The notes beneath the pieces are model-generated. The model worked only from the letters and a program-made list of their open reading frames with translations, was not told where the DNA came from and did no database searches. Shown piece by piece: positions 11,044-21,449 of a stretch of 64,000 nucleotides of DNA (its first letter is position 1; the number at the start of each line of letters is the position of its first letter). Origin of the DNA: Anodontia alba (lineage: Eukaryota; Mollusca; Bivalvia; Lucinida; Lucinidae); the NCBI GenBank assembly GCA_964016985.1, contig OZ024830.1:66340690-66404689 (forward strand). The letters are read 5' to 3'. A program made the translations under genes and the position numbers.

Positions 11044-11362
11044 AATAGCGCGGTAGCTCAGTGGTGAGCGCACTGGCCTCTAGAGCTAAAAGAATCGGGA
11101 TAGACCCCCTTATGCGAGGGAATTTTCGGTGTCCGAACACGCTTTCCTTCATGTCATTTGCAGGCATGAAAGAAAAACAGTGTGCCGTCCTTCGGATCGG
11201 GAAAACTGCAGGCAAACTCACACCATGTGCAAGTTAAAGAACCATACCACGGTAATTCAAATTAGTTACTTGTAGGCTTTCATCCTGCAGCCCGGGGTGT
11301 ACAATGTACGCCGTCTGGGTCCTCCTAGGAAGTTTAGACGTAAAGAAAGAAAGAAAGAAAGG
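11044..11362 (+). mobile_element. tRNA-derived SINE
   Basis: The head reads 'gcgcggtagctcagtggtga' (box A) with a degenerate 'atcgggatagacccc' (box B). The body includes 'ccgtccttcggatcggg', and the end is a (gaaa)n-like tail at 11340-11360. It is a SINE, not a tRNA gene: the cloverleaf is not formed and the tail is retroposon-like. Confidence 0.7.
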
Positions 11363-11552
11363 CAGTATTTTACGCCATTGCCCATAATAATATGTTGTTT
11401 TTCATTTTTCCATATTACGATTTGGATCGTACTGAAGTACTGCTTTTGCAAACAGTATCAATATCAAAATAAAATAGAAGATAAACAAAGAAATAAAGAA
11501 AAACAACAGCTCAAAATGTTTATTACACTCACACGCACACACACACTAATGC

Positions 11553-11778
11553 GGGCCCCCGTAGCCTAGTGGATAGGAGAGTTGACTCTTAATCCATTAG
11601 GTTTCTCACCGCTGTGGTTCGAGCCTCGCTTGGGTCACATGTGGGAAAGCCAAGTTCTGCTTACGGATGGTCAGGTGGTTTTTCCCCGGGTTCTCCGGTT
11701 TTCGCCCACCTTTGATGAACAATCGGCTCGATATGTGAAATATTCTTGAAAGGGTCGTAAAACCCAAATCAAAATCAC
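11553..11778 (+). mobile_element. tRNA-derived SINE
   Basis: The head has box A 'gtagcctagtggata' and box B 'ggttcgagcctcg'. The body contains 'ccccgggttctccggttttc', reminiscent of the conserved central block of DeuSINE/Meta-type SINEs. It ends 'gtaaaacccaaatcaaaat', a molluscan SINE-like tail. Confidence 0.75.
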
Positions 11779-11779
11779 C

Positions 11780-12369
11780 TACACAAAGGTCTCAATGAGA
11801 CTCAAACCCGTCCGTTCGTAGGAGAGGCCACAACATCCAGAGAACAGTATTAAGAACTGACCAAAATGAAAATACTTCTTGGCTAGATTTTTCAATGTAG
11901 TTTGAAATAAGTGAATCACCTTCTCCGTCCCCTTCCACCACCCCCTCCTCCCTCTCCCCACATACAGTTTGAAATAAGTGAATCATGAATCACCTCTCCC
12001 GTCCCCTTTTCCACTCCCTCCAATCCACCCCCCCCCCCACCACCACCACCACCAATACACACACAGAGAGAATATTCTTAATTTCGTATGCCATTGCGTT
12101 TTGATTTTATGTACATTGTTCTACTTTGGGAGAATTTGAAAAAAAGTATTGTCTTTAAATTAAAAAAAAATCAGAAAAAGTTACTAAATTCTATAAATCT
12201 CAAATCGAAATTATCAATGAAAGCTGATGAATGCTGATAAATTAGTGAAACCCCACTGGTAATCTTTTAATTCAGAGACGGTAAACTGGCATTTAAATGA
12301 CCACCTACTATCCATTCTTAGTGTTTACACACAGGTGCAGCTTATTCAAAGCATATGGTCGTGAAAACA
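11780..12369. other. Low-complexity and unassigned
   Basis: 'gtttgaaataagtgaatca' occurs at about 11898 and 11967 in a short local duplication. It is followed by C-rich DNA and (CCA)n at 12028-12054 and a short (CA)n. The rest is AT-rich without a recognisable feature. Confidence 0.5.
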
Positions 12370-12625
12370 TTTTACTAACGACCATATCACTTACCATTAC
12401 TGACTAGGGAAAAACTACCACTAAGTAAATGAACCTGAAATCGAAATTCAACTGTTACTGGCGACCTAACAAACAGCCACTTACTAATGACCGACAAACT
12501 ATCAATAATTGCTACTAACGACCCCGAAAACATCCACCAGCGGTTACTAGCGATCCTTTAGCTATCACTTACTGCTACCAACGCCCCACAAAATACCACA
12601 TACGACCCCACAAATTATCACTGCC
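12370..12625 (+). repeat. Degenerate minisatellite
   Basis: Variants of 'actaacgaccccacaaa' and 'ctatcacttactgctacc' recur every 30-40 bp. The units are strongly diverged. Confidence 0.45.
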
Positions 12626-13318
12626 CTTCTTGGATCAGCGGAAAAGGAAGAATGACAATGAATGCTACATCTACAATTCAGACACCTACTTGAAATCTGC
12701 TGCTATACGGCAATCCAAACCTCTGTTGATATAAACAAAGCCATTTTTTATAAAGTGCATAAATTTGTATTGGACACTAAACGGTTTTAAATCTGTGGTA
12801 AATGCATGTTGCAGGTACAACTTGTCCCGAACAATATCTGCCTGTGGATGCAAGCTCAGTTGTTCCTCTCCCAGAATGCCATTTTCATATACTTTGTTAT
12901 ACACTGTTTGATTCTTACTACTGTTTTCTTATACAAACACTTATTGAATTATTTATTTATCTATTTATTTTTACTTTTTTTTTTTTTTTTTTTTTAATTT
13001 TTCTTTATTCTTATTTATTATTTTTACCTTCTTACATGAAATAACAATCACAACAGTTTGCCTTGATCTGTGAAACAATCTGCCTTCAAGTATACACCGT
13101 AGAGGAGAAGAACTCTATAAGTATTTAATGCTTTCGTTCTAATCCTGTTTCGTTTGCATGTCAAATTTGTTACCTTGTTGTACTTGTAATAAAATGTGTT
13201 TAAACCAATGACAATAGAAAAGAAGAAGAAATACTTAAAAATCATCTCCTCAGAAACCATATGTTGTATGAGGCTGAAACTTTATAGAAATATTAACCAT
13301 ATTAGCCGTTTTGTGTTT
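12626..13318. other. No feature recognised
   Basis: AT-rich sequence with a T-run at 12978-12996. Short open frames on both strands show no recognisable similarity. Confidence 0.5.
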
Positions 13319-13541
13319 TTTAGCTCACCACAGCCGACAGATCCGGGGGAGCTTATAGGATGGGCAGTTGTCCGTTGTTGTCTGTTGTCTGGCGTCAACA
13401 CAGTCAAACGATATCTCCTCTGAATCCACTTGGCCGATTGCGTCCAAGTTTCATGTTTAGCATTTTTGGGCTGGGGGTGCCATGGTTTATAAAAAAAACC
13501 TGAACTCTGGTGAGCATAGTGGCCCATGGGCCTCTTCTGTT
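13319..13541 (+). repeat. Short non-autonomous dispersed repeat
   Basis: It starts 'tagctcaccacagccgac' and ends 'gtggcccatgggcctcttc', start and end phrases of a common molluscan repeat. The end of each 2355-bp unit holds related phrases ('tgacccatgaacctcttg', 'tcataggtgagctta'). Confidence 0.5.
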
Positions 13542-13900
13542 AGATCAGGCATCAGCGCCGATCGTTTCTCTGTTTGTTCACCAATCTTTTCTCCCAACTT
13601 TTTTTGTAATTGGTTCCGTTGCTGTCCTATAAAAGTCCGCACTGGCAGCTCGTCTAAATTTATAATCTTTTATTTTATCATACGTCCCCAAAATATTGCT
13701 CGACCTTTTTCTTTTCTTTTCTTTTTTTTTTTTCAAGCCATTGTTTCCATCTTTGTAATGACATTAATGGATAACATTTTTTATTAACATTATTGTCATT
13801 GATAATACTAACTTAATTAGTATTGATAACATTAATATAAAAAAATGTTAATTAAAAATCTGAGAGAATTTCTGTTATTATATTTATTACCTCACTTTTT

Positions 13901-14161
13901 TTAAACTGTCCGGCAAATAGTATTCAGTAAATGTAATTTTTTATTTGAGTCTTCACTATAAGATTTGATAATATCCCTGTTAACTCTCATTTTTAATTCT
14001 GCAACTTCACTCTTTTGTTTAATACCATCAGCGATTAACAAGAGGGTACAGTTATTCAAAACAGTAACATTTTCGTAAACTAAACAAAAACTTTTTTGTT
14101 GGCTTTTGTCATCAATCCACCGAACTAAACCACAATCAGTGGTCTTTCTTTGGTAACTCAA
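13901..14161 (-). CDS. Hypothetical 86-residue ORF
   Basis: A minus-strand frame starts MSYQRKTTDCGLVRWIDD and ends before a T-rich stretch. Composition is fairly protein-like (mixed charge, few low-complexity runs), and the start region weakly recalls the short N-terminal module of some BEN-domain proteins, but I cannot support that identification. No promoter, splice signals or neighbours help. It could be a single exon, a repeat fragment or chance. Confidence 0.15.
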   Translation of the reverse strand: MSYQRKTTDCGLVRWIDDKSQQKSFCLVYENVTVLNNCTLLLIADGIKQKSEVAELKMRVNRDIIKSYSEDSNKKLHLLNTICRTV

Positions 14162-14329
14162 AAAGTAATGATTGCGAAGCGAGGTTGAATGGCGGTTTTA
14201 AAATCTAGATAATTAAACATTCCCATGGTTTATATAATATGCTTTCTTTATTCTCTCAATTATTTCTTGATTTAATGGGTCTAAACTTTATATAAAATGT
14301 CATAAAATGAATTATCCTCTTGATATTTC

Positions 14330-14330
<1 letters not shown>

Positions 14331-14363
<33 letters not shown>
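14331..14363. repeat. (AAT)n microsatellite
   Basis: Eleven perfect trinucleotide repeats in AT-rich DNA. Confidence 0.95.
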
Positions 14364-14365
<2 letters not shown>

Positions 14366-14888
14366 CAGACAATAATAGCCACACACTCGTAGTACTGATT
14401 TAGGATCTTAAAATTGCAGATTATTAAACCTTTTTCATAAAACTGAGATTTTTAGACGACGGTAATCCAAATGGCAAAAGACCAGTGAGTGCCAAGCCAT
14501 GAGGGCCATCAAGATTTATTATTCCACATCTTTTACATTTGTTTTAGTAAAAATGCAATTAAAGTTGTTTTTTTTTTATTCCTAATTCGGTAACTCAAAG
14601 ATTTATATTAAAATTATTAATTAGTTTATTTTCAAATTAATTTATATTTTTTTCATTCTTGGTATCCTTCGGTATGGCCTTGACCGACTATCAATTTGTA
14701 GGCCTCCTTTCCCACGTTGGCGGCTATCAATTTAAAGCCCAACTTTTTCTGTTATAGCACCTATAACTGAAGAAATTCAATAGCCCCCAACAAAAGTGGG
14801 AGAAATCTTCCATTCATCTTTTGTGTTTTGATAAGAGAAATTGGTTTGCTTTTATTCAAATCTAATCCTTTTGCCCTTGCCTTTTGTC

Positions 14889-15117
14889 CAGGGAGTGCCA
14901 CAATCGCAAACCGCAGCCCTTCCCAGACACCAAGAGAAAACCAAACAAACGCAAATCGAACATACGTGCGAAAAACACTAAAAGTACCTCTCTCTTCCCC
15001 AAGCGAGGTAATCGCAATGCTAAAAGGACTGAAAAACACAAGAATGACCAAATCGCCTCGTAGAATAAACCTAAAAAAGCAACAAAGAGTTAAGACTAAC
15101 ACCAGGACCACCGCCTT
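14889..15117 (+). repeat. Dispersed 'gggagtgccacaatc' repeat, copy 2
   Basis: Same family and orientation as 817-1065, with 'cgcagcccttcccagacacc' and 'cctcgtagaataaacc'. Open frames across it on both strands are not shared with the other copies. Confidence 0.7.
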
Positions 15118-16101
15118 ACTACGGTCAGTAAACCACTGGGCGGGGGGGGGAGGGGTGGCGTGGTGGTGGTGGTGTGTGTGTTGGTGGGGGGAGGAGGGAA
15201 GGGGGTTAAATCACTTTTACAGCTAGCCAACGAAAACAAAGCAAAAACATAAAATCAAATTAATCACTATAATAAACAAAGACGAGTACTCATGGCCAAT
15301 TCTACCGTATGCCAGAGTAAATGATCAAAGCAGTGAGAGTGCTAATGGGATGATTGTGAACTTTGGATAGTGTAAGGCAGATGTTGCATCTGGCTGGCAG
15401 GTAGTTTAAATCAGGCTGAAAGAATACAGTATTTTAAGTAGGGACTTTTCTCAGTTAGCTTCTAAATTCCAAGCTCTCGCATTTGTAAACATGTTTGTGT
15501 AATGAGAACAAGAGACAAACCAAAGGAATCAAGTATTCCTTACCGACCGAACACTGAACCAGAATATTTTTTATTTCATGTTTCAGCATGGACTTATTGA
15601 CGGTAGTCAATTCCCAACAATGACTTTTTGGCCAAATCTAATAGTTCCTGCGAAGGCGCAGCTATGAAAGCATGAAGGTTAAATGACTTGATTGGTTTTT
15701 GCTTGTTTTATCAAGTTTATCAATCTAGGATTCTAAACATTTATATTTTTTTCAAAAGTCGTTAATTGTTTTCAAACTTGTTTTAGCACAAGAAAATGTT
15801 CGATTAAAAGAAAATGAATGATGCCTCTAGCAAACTGTTTCTCTAGAATGTTCTTTGATACTATATGAGGGGAAAAGATTTGCATACGGGTATCTTTCTG
15901 TAAACACAAGTGTATCGGATTCTCCCTTTATATTTATAGAACAGCAGATCCTGGAACAGGCCTAAAGCATAGAGATACATGAGATAAGAGTGAATAACAC
16001 TGCTCAGCGTTTTATTATTCAATTATTGCTATAAAGCTTTCAGCAATGAAACAAATGAGATTATGTACTCACCATATAGGATTGTCGTTATATGAGTTAT
16101 A
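15118..16101. other. G-rich tract then unassigned sequence
   Basis: 15141-15210 is very G-rich (runs of G, TGG and GT repeats) and could form quadruplexes on the plus strand. The rest up to the Tc1 element shows no feature. Confidence 0.5.
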
Positions 16102-17663
16102 TACTGAAAGGAATAAGAAACGCAGGGTAGAGTTTTTTCCTTATTTTAACCATTTTTTACGGTGTTTACTATAGCCATACACTTTTACAGACTGTCCTGT
16201 GAATGTGAACCGCGGGTATACGAGTCTTTGGTCCATGTGCTATCTACCCAGTGTGTGAAATCATTCAACCGTGCACTACAAAGTGCATTGCACGGACAAT
16301 ACGGAAAGCCAAAATTTCGTGCAAAACAAGCATGTTTAAACCTTCAGCACAAGATTTCCTCACACCATTTGGTACACTTCAATGATACACAACGCTCTTC
16401 GATTCTTTTACCGATTTTTCTTTTCATTTTTACGCTACTTTGAACTTTTCTTCAATCATGGTACGATTGACTGATGTTCAGAGGGGTAGGGCAATTGCGT
16501 TGCTGATGCAGGGTCAGAAGCAACAGCAAGTTGCCAATCATTTTGGTGTTAACGTCTCAACAATTGAACGTCTTGTTAGACGTTTAAGGGAGACAGGGCT
16601 TTTAGCAGACCGACCGCGGTCTGGGCGTCCACGCGTGACGTCGCGACGTCGACAGGACAATCCGTCTGGCACATCTGCGGAATCGTCATCTCACTGCTAC
16701 CGAAACTGCCCTTAATACAGTAGGTACGCATAATCGACAAATTTCTCCGAAGACTGTTGGAAGTCGATTGCGTGAGACTGGTCTTCGAGCTCGTCGTCCA
16801 TACGTTGGTCTGCCTCTGACCCAGGCACGTAGGTTGCGTCGTATGGCATGGTTGACGGCGCATGCGCCCAGGCTATTTCCAATGAGGCAGTGGAGACGAG
16901 TTCTTTTTACGGACGAGTCTAGGTTCACTCTCTATCGCGCAGATGGTCGACGTCGTGTGTACCGACGTCGCGGAGAACGCTTTGCCGACGCCTGTGTTGT
17001 CGAACGGGATCGGTTTGGGGGTGGCTCCGTTATGGTCTGGGGAGGCATTGCTCACGGGATAAAATCACAGTTGATTATTGTTGCAGGCAATATGACCGCA
17101 GTAAGGTATAGGGATGAGATCTTGCGTCCTGTTGCAGTCCCGCTTGCTGCAGCAGGACAATGCCCGACCACATGTTGCCCGAGTTTGTCAGGATTTCCTG
17201 GCAAACAATAACATTGCACCACTAGCATGGCCACCGTACAGTCCAGATTTGACCCCCAATAGAGCACATATGGGATGAGCTGGACAGAAGGGTTAGGAAG
17301 CGCCCGAAATCCTCCCCCCCCCCCCCCGCAACTATCGCACAACTAAGGAATGCGTTGATCGATGAATGGAATAACATCCCGATGCGAACTGTCAATGTTA
17401 ACTCTATCCAAAGGAGAATTAGGGCAGCAACGGCAGCAAGAGGGGTCACACCCGATATTGATTTTCAGTTGGATTTTGATTTCAAGATTTGGGGGGTAGC
17501 TACCAATGAGTTTCAATAACTCGAGACTTGTTGATCACAAACCAATGAAATTTGGAACTTTTGTTCCATACATGTACCGTTTTGTAATCATAGTAAAACA
17601 TTTAACAAACTTGAATGAAATTTAGGAATAAAATTTACCCTGCGTTTCTTTTTCCTTTCAGTA
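16102..17663 (+). mobile_element. Tc1-type DNA transposon, copy 1
   Basis: The 28-bp terminal inverted repeats begin TACTGAAAGGAA and differ at one base between the two ends. TA target duplications flank them (16100-16101, 17664-17665). A ~330-bp leader precedes a single decayed transposase gene. The same element, better conserved in its catalytic end, lies inverted at 60878-62501. Size (~1.56 kb), TIRs and TA duplication fit the Tc1/mariner superfamily. Confidence 0.92.
16458..17519 (+). pseudogene. Tc1-like transposase, frameshifted
   Basis: The start is taken at the ATG opening MVRLTDVQRGRAIALL, shared with the inverted copy. Residues ~1-70 form the helix-turn-helix DNA-binding region, with 'GRPR' linking the two subdomains. 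The catalytic core shows 'FTDESRF' (first Asp), 'VMVWGGI', and, after a shift, 'QQDNARPHVA' (second Asp) and 'DLTPIEH' (Glu); the intact copy shows this to be DD34E. Breaks include a shift near 16655, one near 17150, and an expanded C-run at about 17316-17330. The family cuts and pastes its element at TA sites in the nucleus. It cannot make protein as it stands. Confidence 0.9.
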
Positions 17664-17781
17664 TATAAAACGCCAATTACAACTGCAGCAGACGGCAGTT
17701 TGATTTTTTTTTTTTTTTTTCATTTTCAAAGAAAAAAAGTCTTGACATTTTATGTGAATCGTCTGCTGCAGACAATTTTAT
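17664..17781. repeat. Short inverted-repeat sequence around a T-run
   Basis: 'gcagcagacggcag' and 'cgtctgctgcagac' face each other across a T-run at 17705-17720. The phrases resemble parts of the 20105-20595 element. Confidence 0.35.
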
Positions 17782-18486
17782 ATGAAATATAAAGACTTAA
17801 AAAAAAGGCGTCTGCTACAATTTTTGCTTGAAATAACAATTTACATGCTGAAGCGTTTTAGGTCAAAACATGATTTTCTGGTGACTGTAAATGAGACTTG
17901 GGTTCATTATGAGCCAGAGAATAAAGCTCAGAGTGGATCCCCGAGGCCAAAGAAGTTCAAGACGCAACCATCTGTTGGTAAGGTAATGGCCACAGTATTT
18001 TGGGACGCAAAAGGCATAATTTTGTTGGACTTTTTACCCAAGAGAAGTACAATAACTGGAGTGTACTATGCAAACTTGTTAGACCAGCTGAGAACCGCCA
18101 TCCGTGAAAAACGCCGAGGTAAACTCTCTAAAGGTGTTTTGCTGCAACAGGACAACGCGAGAGTCCACACTTGCAATCGATGCTGTAGAGCGAAACGGGT
18201 GTGAATTAATACCACATCAAGCCTATTCGCCTGACCTAGCGACTTCTTCCTATTCCCAAACTTGAAAAAGGATATCCGTGGATATCCATTTTCGGTCTGA
18301 TGAAGAAGTCGTGGCGGCAGTTGAGTTGGTCAACGGAAAGGACCCTGACTTTTTCAGTTCTGGGCTGATGGCACTTGAACACCATTGGTCTAAGTGCATC
18401 ACACTAGAGGGCAATTATATCGAAAAAGAAAAGATGTATCTAAACCGGAAATAAGTTAGGCTGGTTACTTATTGACTCACCCTCGT
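17782..18486 (+). pseudogene. Mariner transposase, 5'-truncated, with 3' TIR
   Basis: This is the C-terminal two-thirds of a mariner transposase. Visible signatures are 'ETWVHYEPENKAQS', 'GKVMATVFWDAKGI', 'KGVLLQQDNARVH', and beyond the frameshift 'FFLFPNLKKDIRG' and 'FSSGLMALEH'. The first catalytic Asp is Asn here (VNETW instead of VDETW). The second Asp (QQDN) is kept. The region of the third Asp is hit by a small deletion near 18238. The N-terminal DNA-binding domain is absent. The coding remnant ends at a stop at 18454, followed by a mariner-like terminus 'gactcaccctcgta' ending at 18486. Confidence 0.9.
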
Positions 18487-18599
18487 ATTGTCAATATTTA
18501 ATAAATCATCGATATCATGAAGCTGAGTTGAAAGCTTCAGTAATGTCAGCCTGAATTTCCCATGAGAGAGACTTCATGAAATCTCTCTCATAACAAACA

Positions 18600-19102
18600 A
18601 AAAAAAAGAATTAGCCATGTATTTCTCCGATGCTAGGGTTATCGTTTTGCAAGATACAGAAATTGAGAATAAACGTCAAAAAGCTTGCATTTTGAAACAA
18701 AGAACACACTACGGATCAGAGAATGGGAGTCTCGGTTTTATCGAGACTCTTCATGAGCAGTTTCAAATATACCACAATGGCCCAATGATCCCAAAGGATT
18801 TGAAATATAATCTGCACTATTGTGATATACGGGGAGACGTTGTACCGCCGGCACTGCACTAACACCAGGCTGCAGTGTAGTAAAATAAACATAAAAAAAA
18901 AAGATTGCCTTTGGAAACAAAGAACCTACAGATTAGAATATGGGAGCGTATACATGAGCAGAACATTTTCAAATATACCATAATGGGCCCAATGACTATA
19001 TGCTCATGGAGACTATGTGGGTGGGCATTTTGGGGCAGTGTCAATAAGGTCTGTATTTTGACTCAAACCGATTTTCTTTTTAATCCTCTGTGACCCCTTA
19101 TG
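18600..19102. repeat. Dispersed repeat, related to 39186-39530
   Basis: 'caatgatccca-ag' followed by 'aaatataat-tgcacta' and 'tacggggagacgtt' occur here and at 39430-39480. 'aaacaaagaac' occurs twice here and once there. The last part (19036-19102) matches 8725-8790. No conserved reading frame. Confidence 0.55.
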
Positions 19103-20104
19103 TCGTTTGGAAGATATATTCAAATCAAGTGCGTGGGGTAACTTACTCCCCAACCTAATTAGTGATAAACAAATGCATATACAGCTTTACAGCTTTAATA
19201 TACTCCTATAACCTGAAATGTTTTTGAATCATATACGTGGCTTCTTAAATCACCCTATCATTTCTGCTGTAAGAAGCAGTATTGAGGAGTTAGAGAACGA
19301 TAATCTTGGCAATGAGTTTTCTTGAATATTCAAAGGGCTGATTATACGAAAAACCACAACACGCCTTTATTACAAGTTTTATATCTTTGATGTTGCTGGT
19401 CGTTAATAGAGATACATTGCTATACAAGATACAAGATACTTTATTTCGAATTTTCGGCTCACATAGGAGCATATACAGATGCATCAAAATGTACTAACAA
19501 ATGAATAATCAAGGAAAGAAATCCAAATGACAGAAAGGAAAGACAGAAACAATGGAACAAAAACACACACACACAAAAACAAAAACAAACTATATTATGA
19601 TCTATATGATATAGTAAATGTTATCTATTGTTAATCTATGTACCCTATTCTCCCAAACGGGTCCGCTGGCGCATGCCTCTAGGCCAAGGTGCCCACCAAA
19701 ATGACCGGAACAAAGTGATCCAGAACCTACTGCTTGTACCCTCCAGAACCACCTCGACCAGCGAATCCAGTGCACAACAACATAGCCGTGTACCCAAGAC
19801 AGCTCCCCTGAAACTTGCTGCGGCGTTTGCATACCCCATCGCAAAATAACATTATTTGTCAGTATGGACACAGCCGGGGGACAGGCAGCATGATAACATC
19901 AACTTTTGAAATGACATGAATTATCATCAGCTTAACCAATGGATGTTCCATTGTCTCTATGTAAATAAAACTAAGGTTAAATCTCAATAACCGAAAATTA
20001 TACCATAGCTGGACCATGGGATAATTTTCAGATTTGAAAATTAACCCATGGTTTTATTTATAGATCTCACAGGTGTACTTTAGAATGACTGTCAACTCAT
20101 CAGT
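19103..20104. other. Mostly unassigned; possible non-LTR 3' tail near 19425
   Basis: At 19425-19460 'acaagatacaagatacttta' followed by 'tttcg' reads on the minus strand as a repeated 'tatcttg' tail, which could be the 3' end of a non-LTR element. 19626-19850 is more GC-rich and open on both strands (73-89 codons), but I recognise no protein. Confidence 0.3.
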
Positions 20105-20595
20105 GCACCTTAACCTTTTTCACTCTCTGGGCTAATTCCGCAGGCGATGGCAAGTTGATATTGTCCCAAAAAAAAAAAAACAACAGGTTTTTGTTTTCTG
20201 GGAAAAATAAGAAAAATATTTCAAAATGTTGTATGTTGAATTTTGTTTCAGCAGACAATTTGAACATTTTCATATTTTTTCCTAGAAAACAGAATTTGAT
20301 ATTTCATGCAAACTGTCTCCAAATGTCAAATGTTTATTGGAAAAAAATAAACTATCACCAATATGTTGTCTGCTGAAAATGTCCAGAGTGCTAACCATCA
20401 ATTTTCAGCAGATGACATTTTTTAAATAGTTTTCTTATTTTTTTCTCATGTAACTGGATTTGACACTTCATGTACATTGTCTCAACTAGAGACAGTTTGC
20501 ATGAAATGTCAAATTCTGTTGGCTGGAAAAACTAAGAAAGTATCATCAAATATATTGTCTGCTGATATTATCCAGAGAGTGGTAAAGGTTAGAGG
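20105..20595. mobile_element. Composite fold-back element
   Basis: Ends are inverted: 'cttaacctttttcactctct' at the left, and at the right 'agagagtggtaaaggttag'. Inside, an ~80-bp module containing 'gacagtttgcatgaaatgtc' occurs three times: around 20290-20320 inverted, and at 20430-20480 and 20490-20540 as a near-palindromic pair centred at about 20487. The internal phrase 'tgtctgctgaaaatgtccag' (about 20365) repeats the right-end sequence. No coding region; likely non-autonomous. Confidence 0.55.
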
Positions 20596-21036
20596 AACTT
20601 CAAATTTACTTCTGCACTGAGCAACTTTCTATTTAAAAATGACATTTTTTGTTGAATAAAACACATGAAACCAGACAGCCTGTCTGGAGTGTATTATAAT
20701 GACCAAAGCTACAGCTGACCAACCAGATTGCAACAAAGTTTGACCAAATTAAGATGCTGATGTAATACTTGTGATTGACAAGATTGCAACCAATCAGATT
20801 TTAGCAGTAGTGCCTCAGTTAGTTTAATTCAAAAAAGGTGGGGTGTTTCATCCTTTTAAGTACACAAGGTCAATTGGTACAGCATTTCATCAGACTGCCT
20901 GTTACCACTTTACCATAAATATATAAAAAAAAGAGAAATAAAAGTAAAAAAGTAGAAAAAGATATACTAAATAAATAAAAGTATAGTTTTTGTAAGAAAA
21001 AAAACAACAAAAACAGTCCCATACATTGGTTAAAGC
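20596..21036. other. No feature recognised
   Basis: AT-rich, with A-runs near 20925-21010. No open frame or repeat identified. Confidence 0.5.
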
Positions 21037-21217
21037 AGATAAACCATGTTATTGTCTCGGTTTTGAGAATACTGTAAATTATATCATAATTTGGTGACCT
21101 TTCACTGTCTGACCCAAACTCGGCTCCGCCTCGTTTGGGGTCAGACAGTGAAAGGTCACCACACTATGGTATAATTTACAGTATACCCAAAACCTCGACA
21201 ATAACCATGGTTTATCT
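21037..21217. mobile_element. Palindromic element, arms ~85 nt
   Basis: The two halves are near-perfect reverse complements: 'ggtgacctttcactgtctga' pairs with 'tcagacagtgaaaggtcacc', and 'agataaaccatg' pairs with 'catggtttatct' at the outer ends. The centre is the GC-rich 'ctcggctccgcctcg'. No coding capacity. Either a MITE-like fold-back element or a palindromic duplication. Confidence 0.75.
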
Positions 21218-21449
21218 ATAACATGTATATGACATAAATATTACAAAACGTGAACCTTGCTCTACTATAACTACGAAATTTGAATAGATTTCCGTAAGTG
21301 TATCCTGATTCTTTTAAGTTTAAAATATGTTTATGCAATGCAGTAACACATACACAACAAATCGAAAACATACGTACATGAGCATGCACACATGATGCAG
21401 AATATTCTATCATGTCTCCGTCATTAAAAGGTTAGGCTTAAACAAGACT

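Larger units (their letters stand above)
13542..14888. other. AT-rich, no assigned feature apart from one ORF and a microsatellite
   Basis: Contains pyrimidine tracts, an ORF at 13901-14161 and (AAT)n. Nothing else is recognised. Confidence 0.5.

Noticed and set aside
11044..11120. Possible tRNA gene
   Set aside because: Box A and a weak box B are present but no acceptor stem pairs, and the body and tail are SINE-like. The same holds for 11553, 28732, 59616 and 60575.
14828..15226. 132-codon plus frame and 116-codon minus frame
   Set aside because: They lie over a dispersed repeat and G-rich DNA, and the other repeat copies do not keep the frames.
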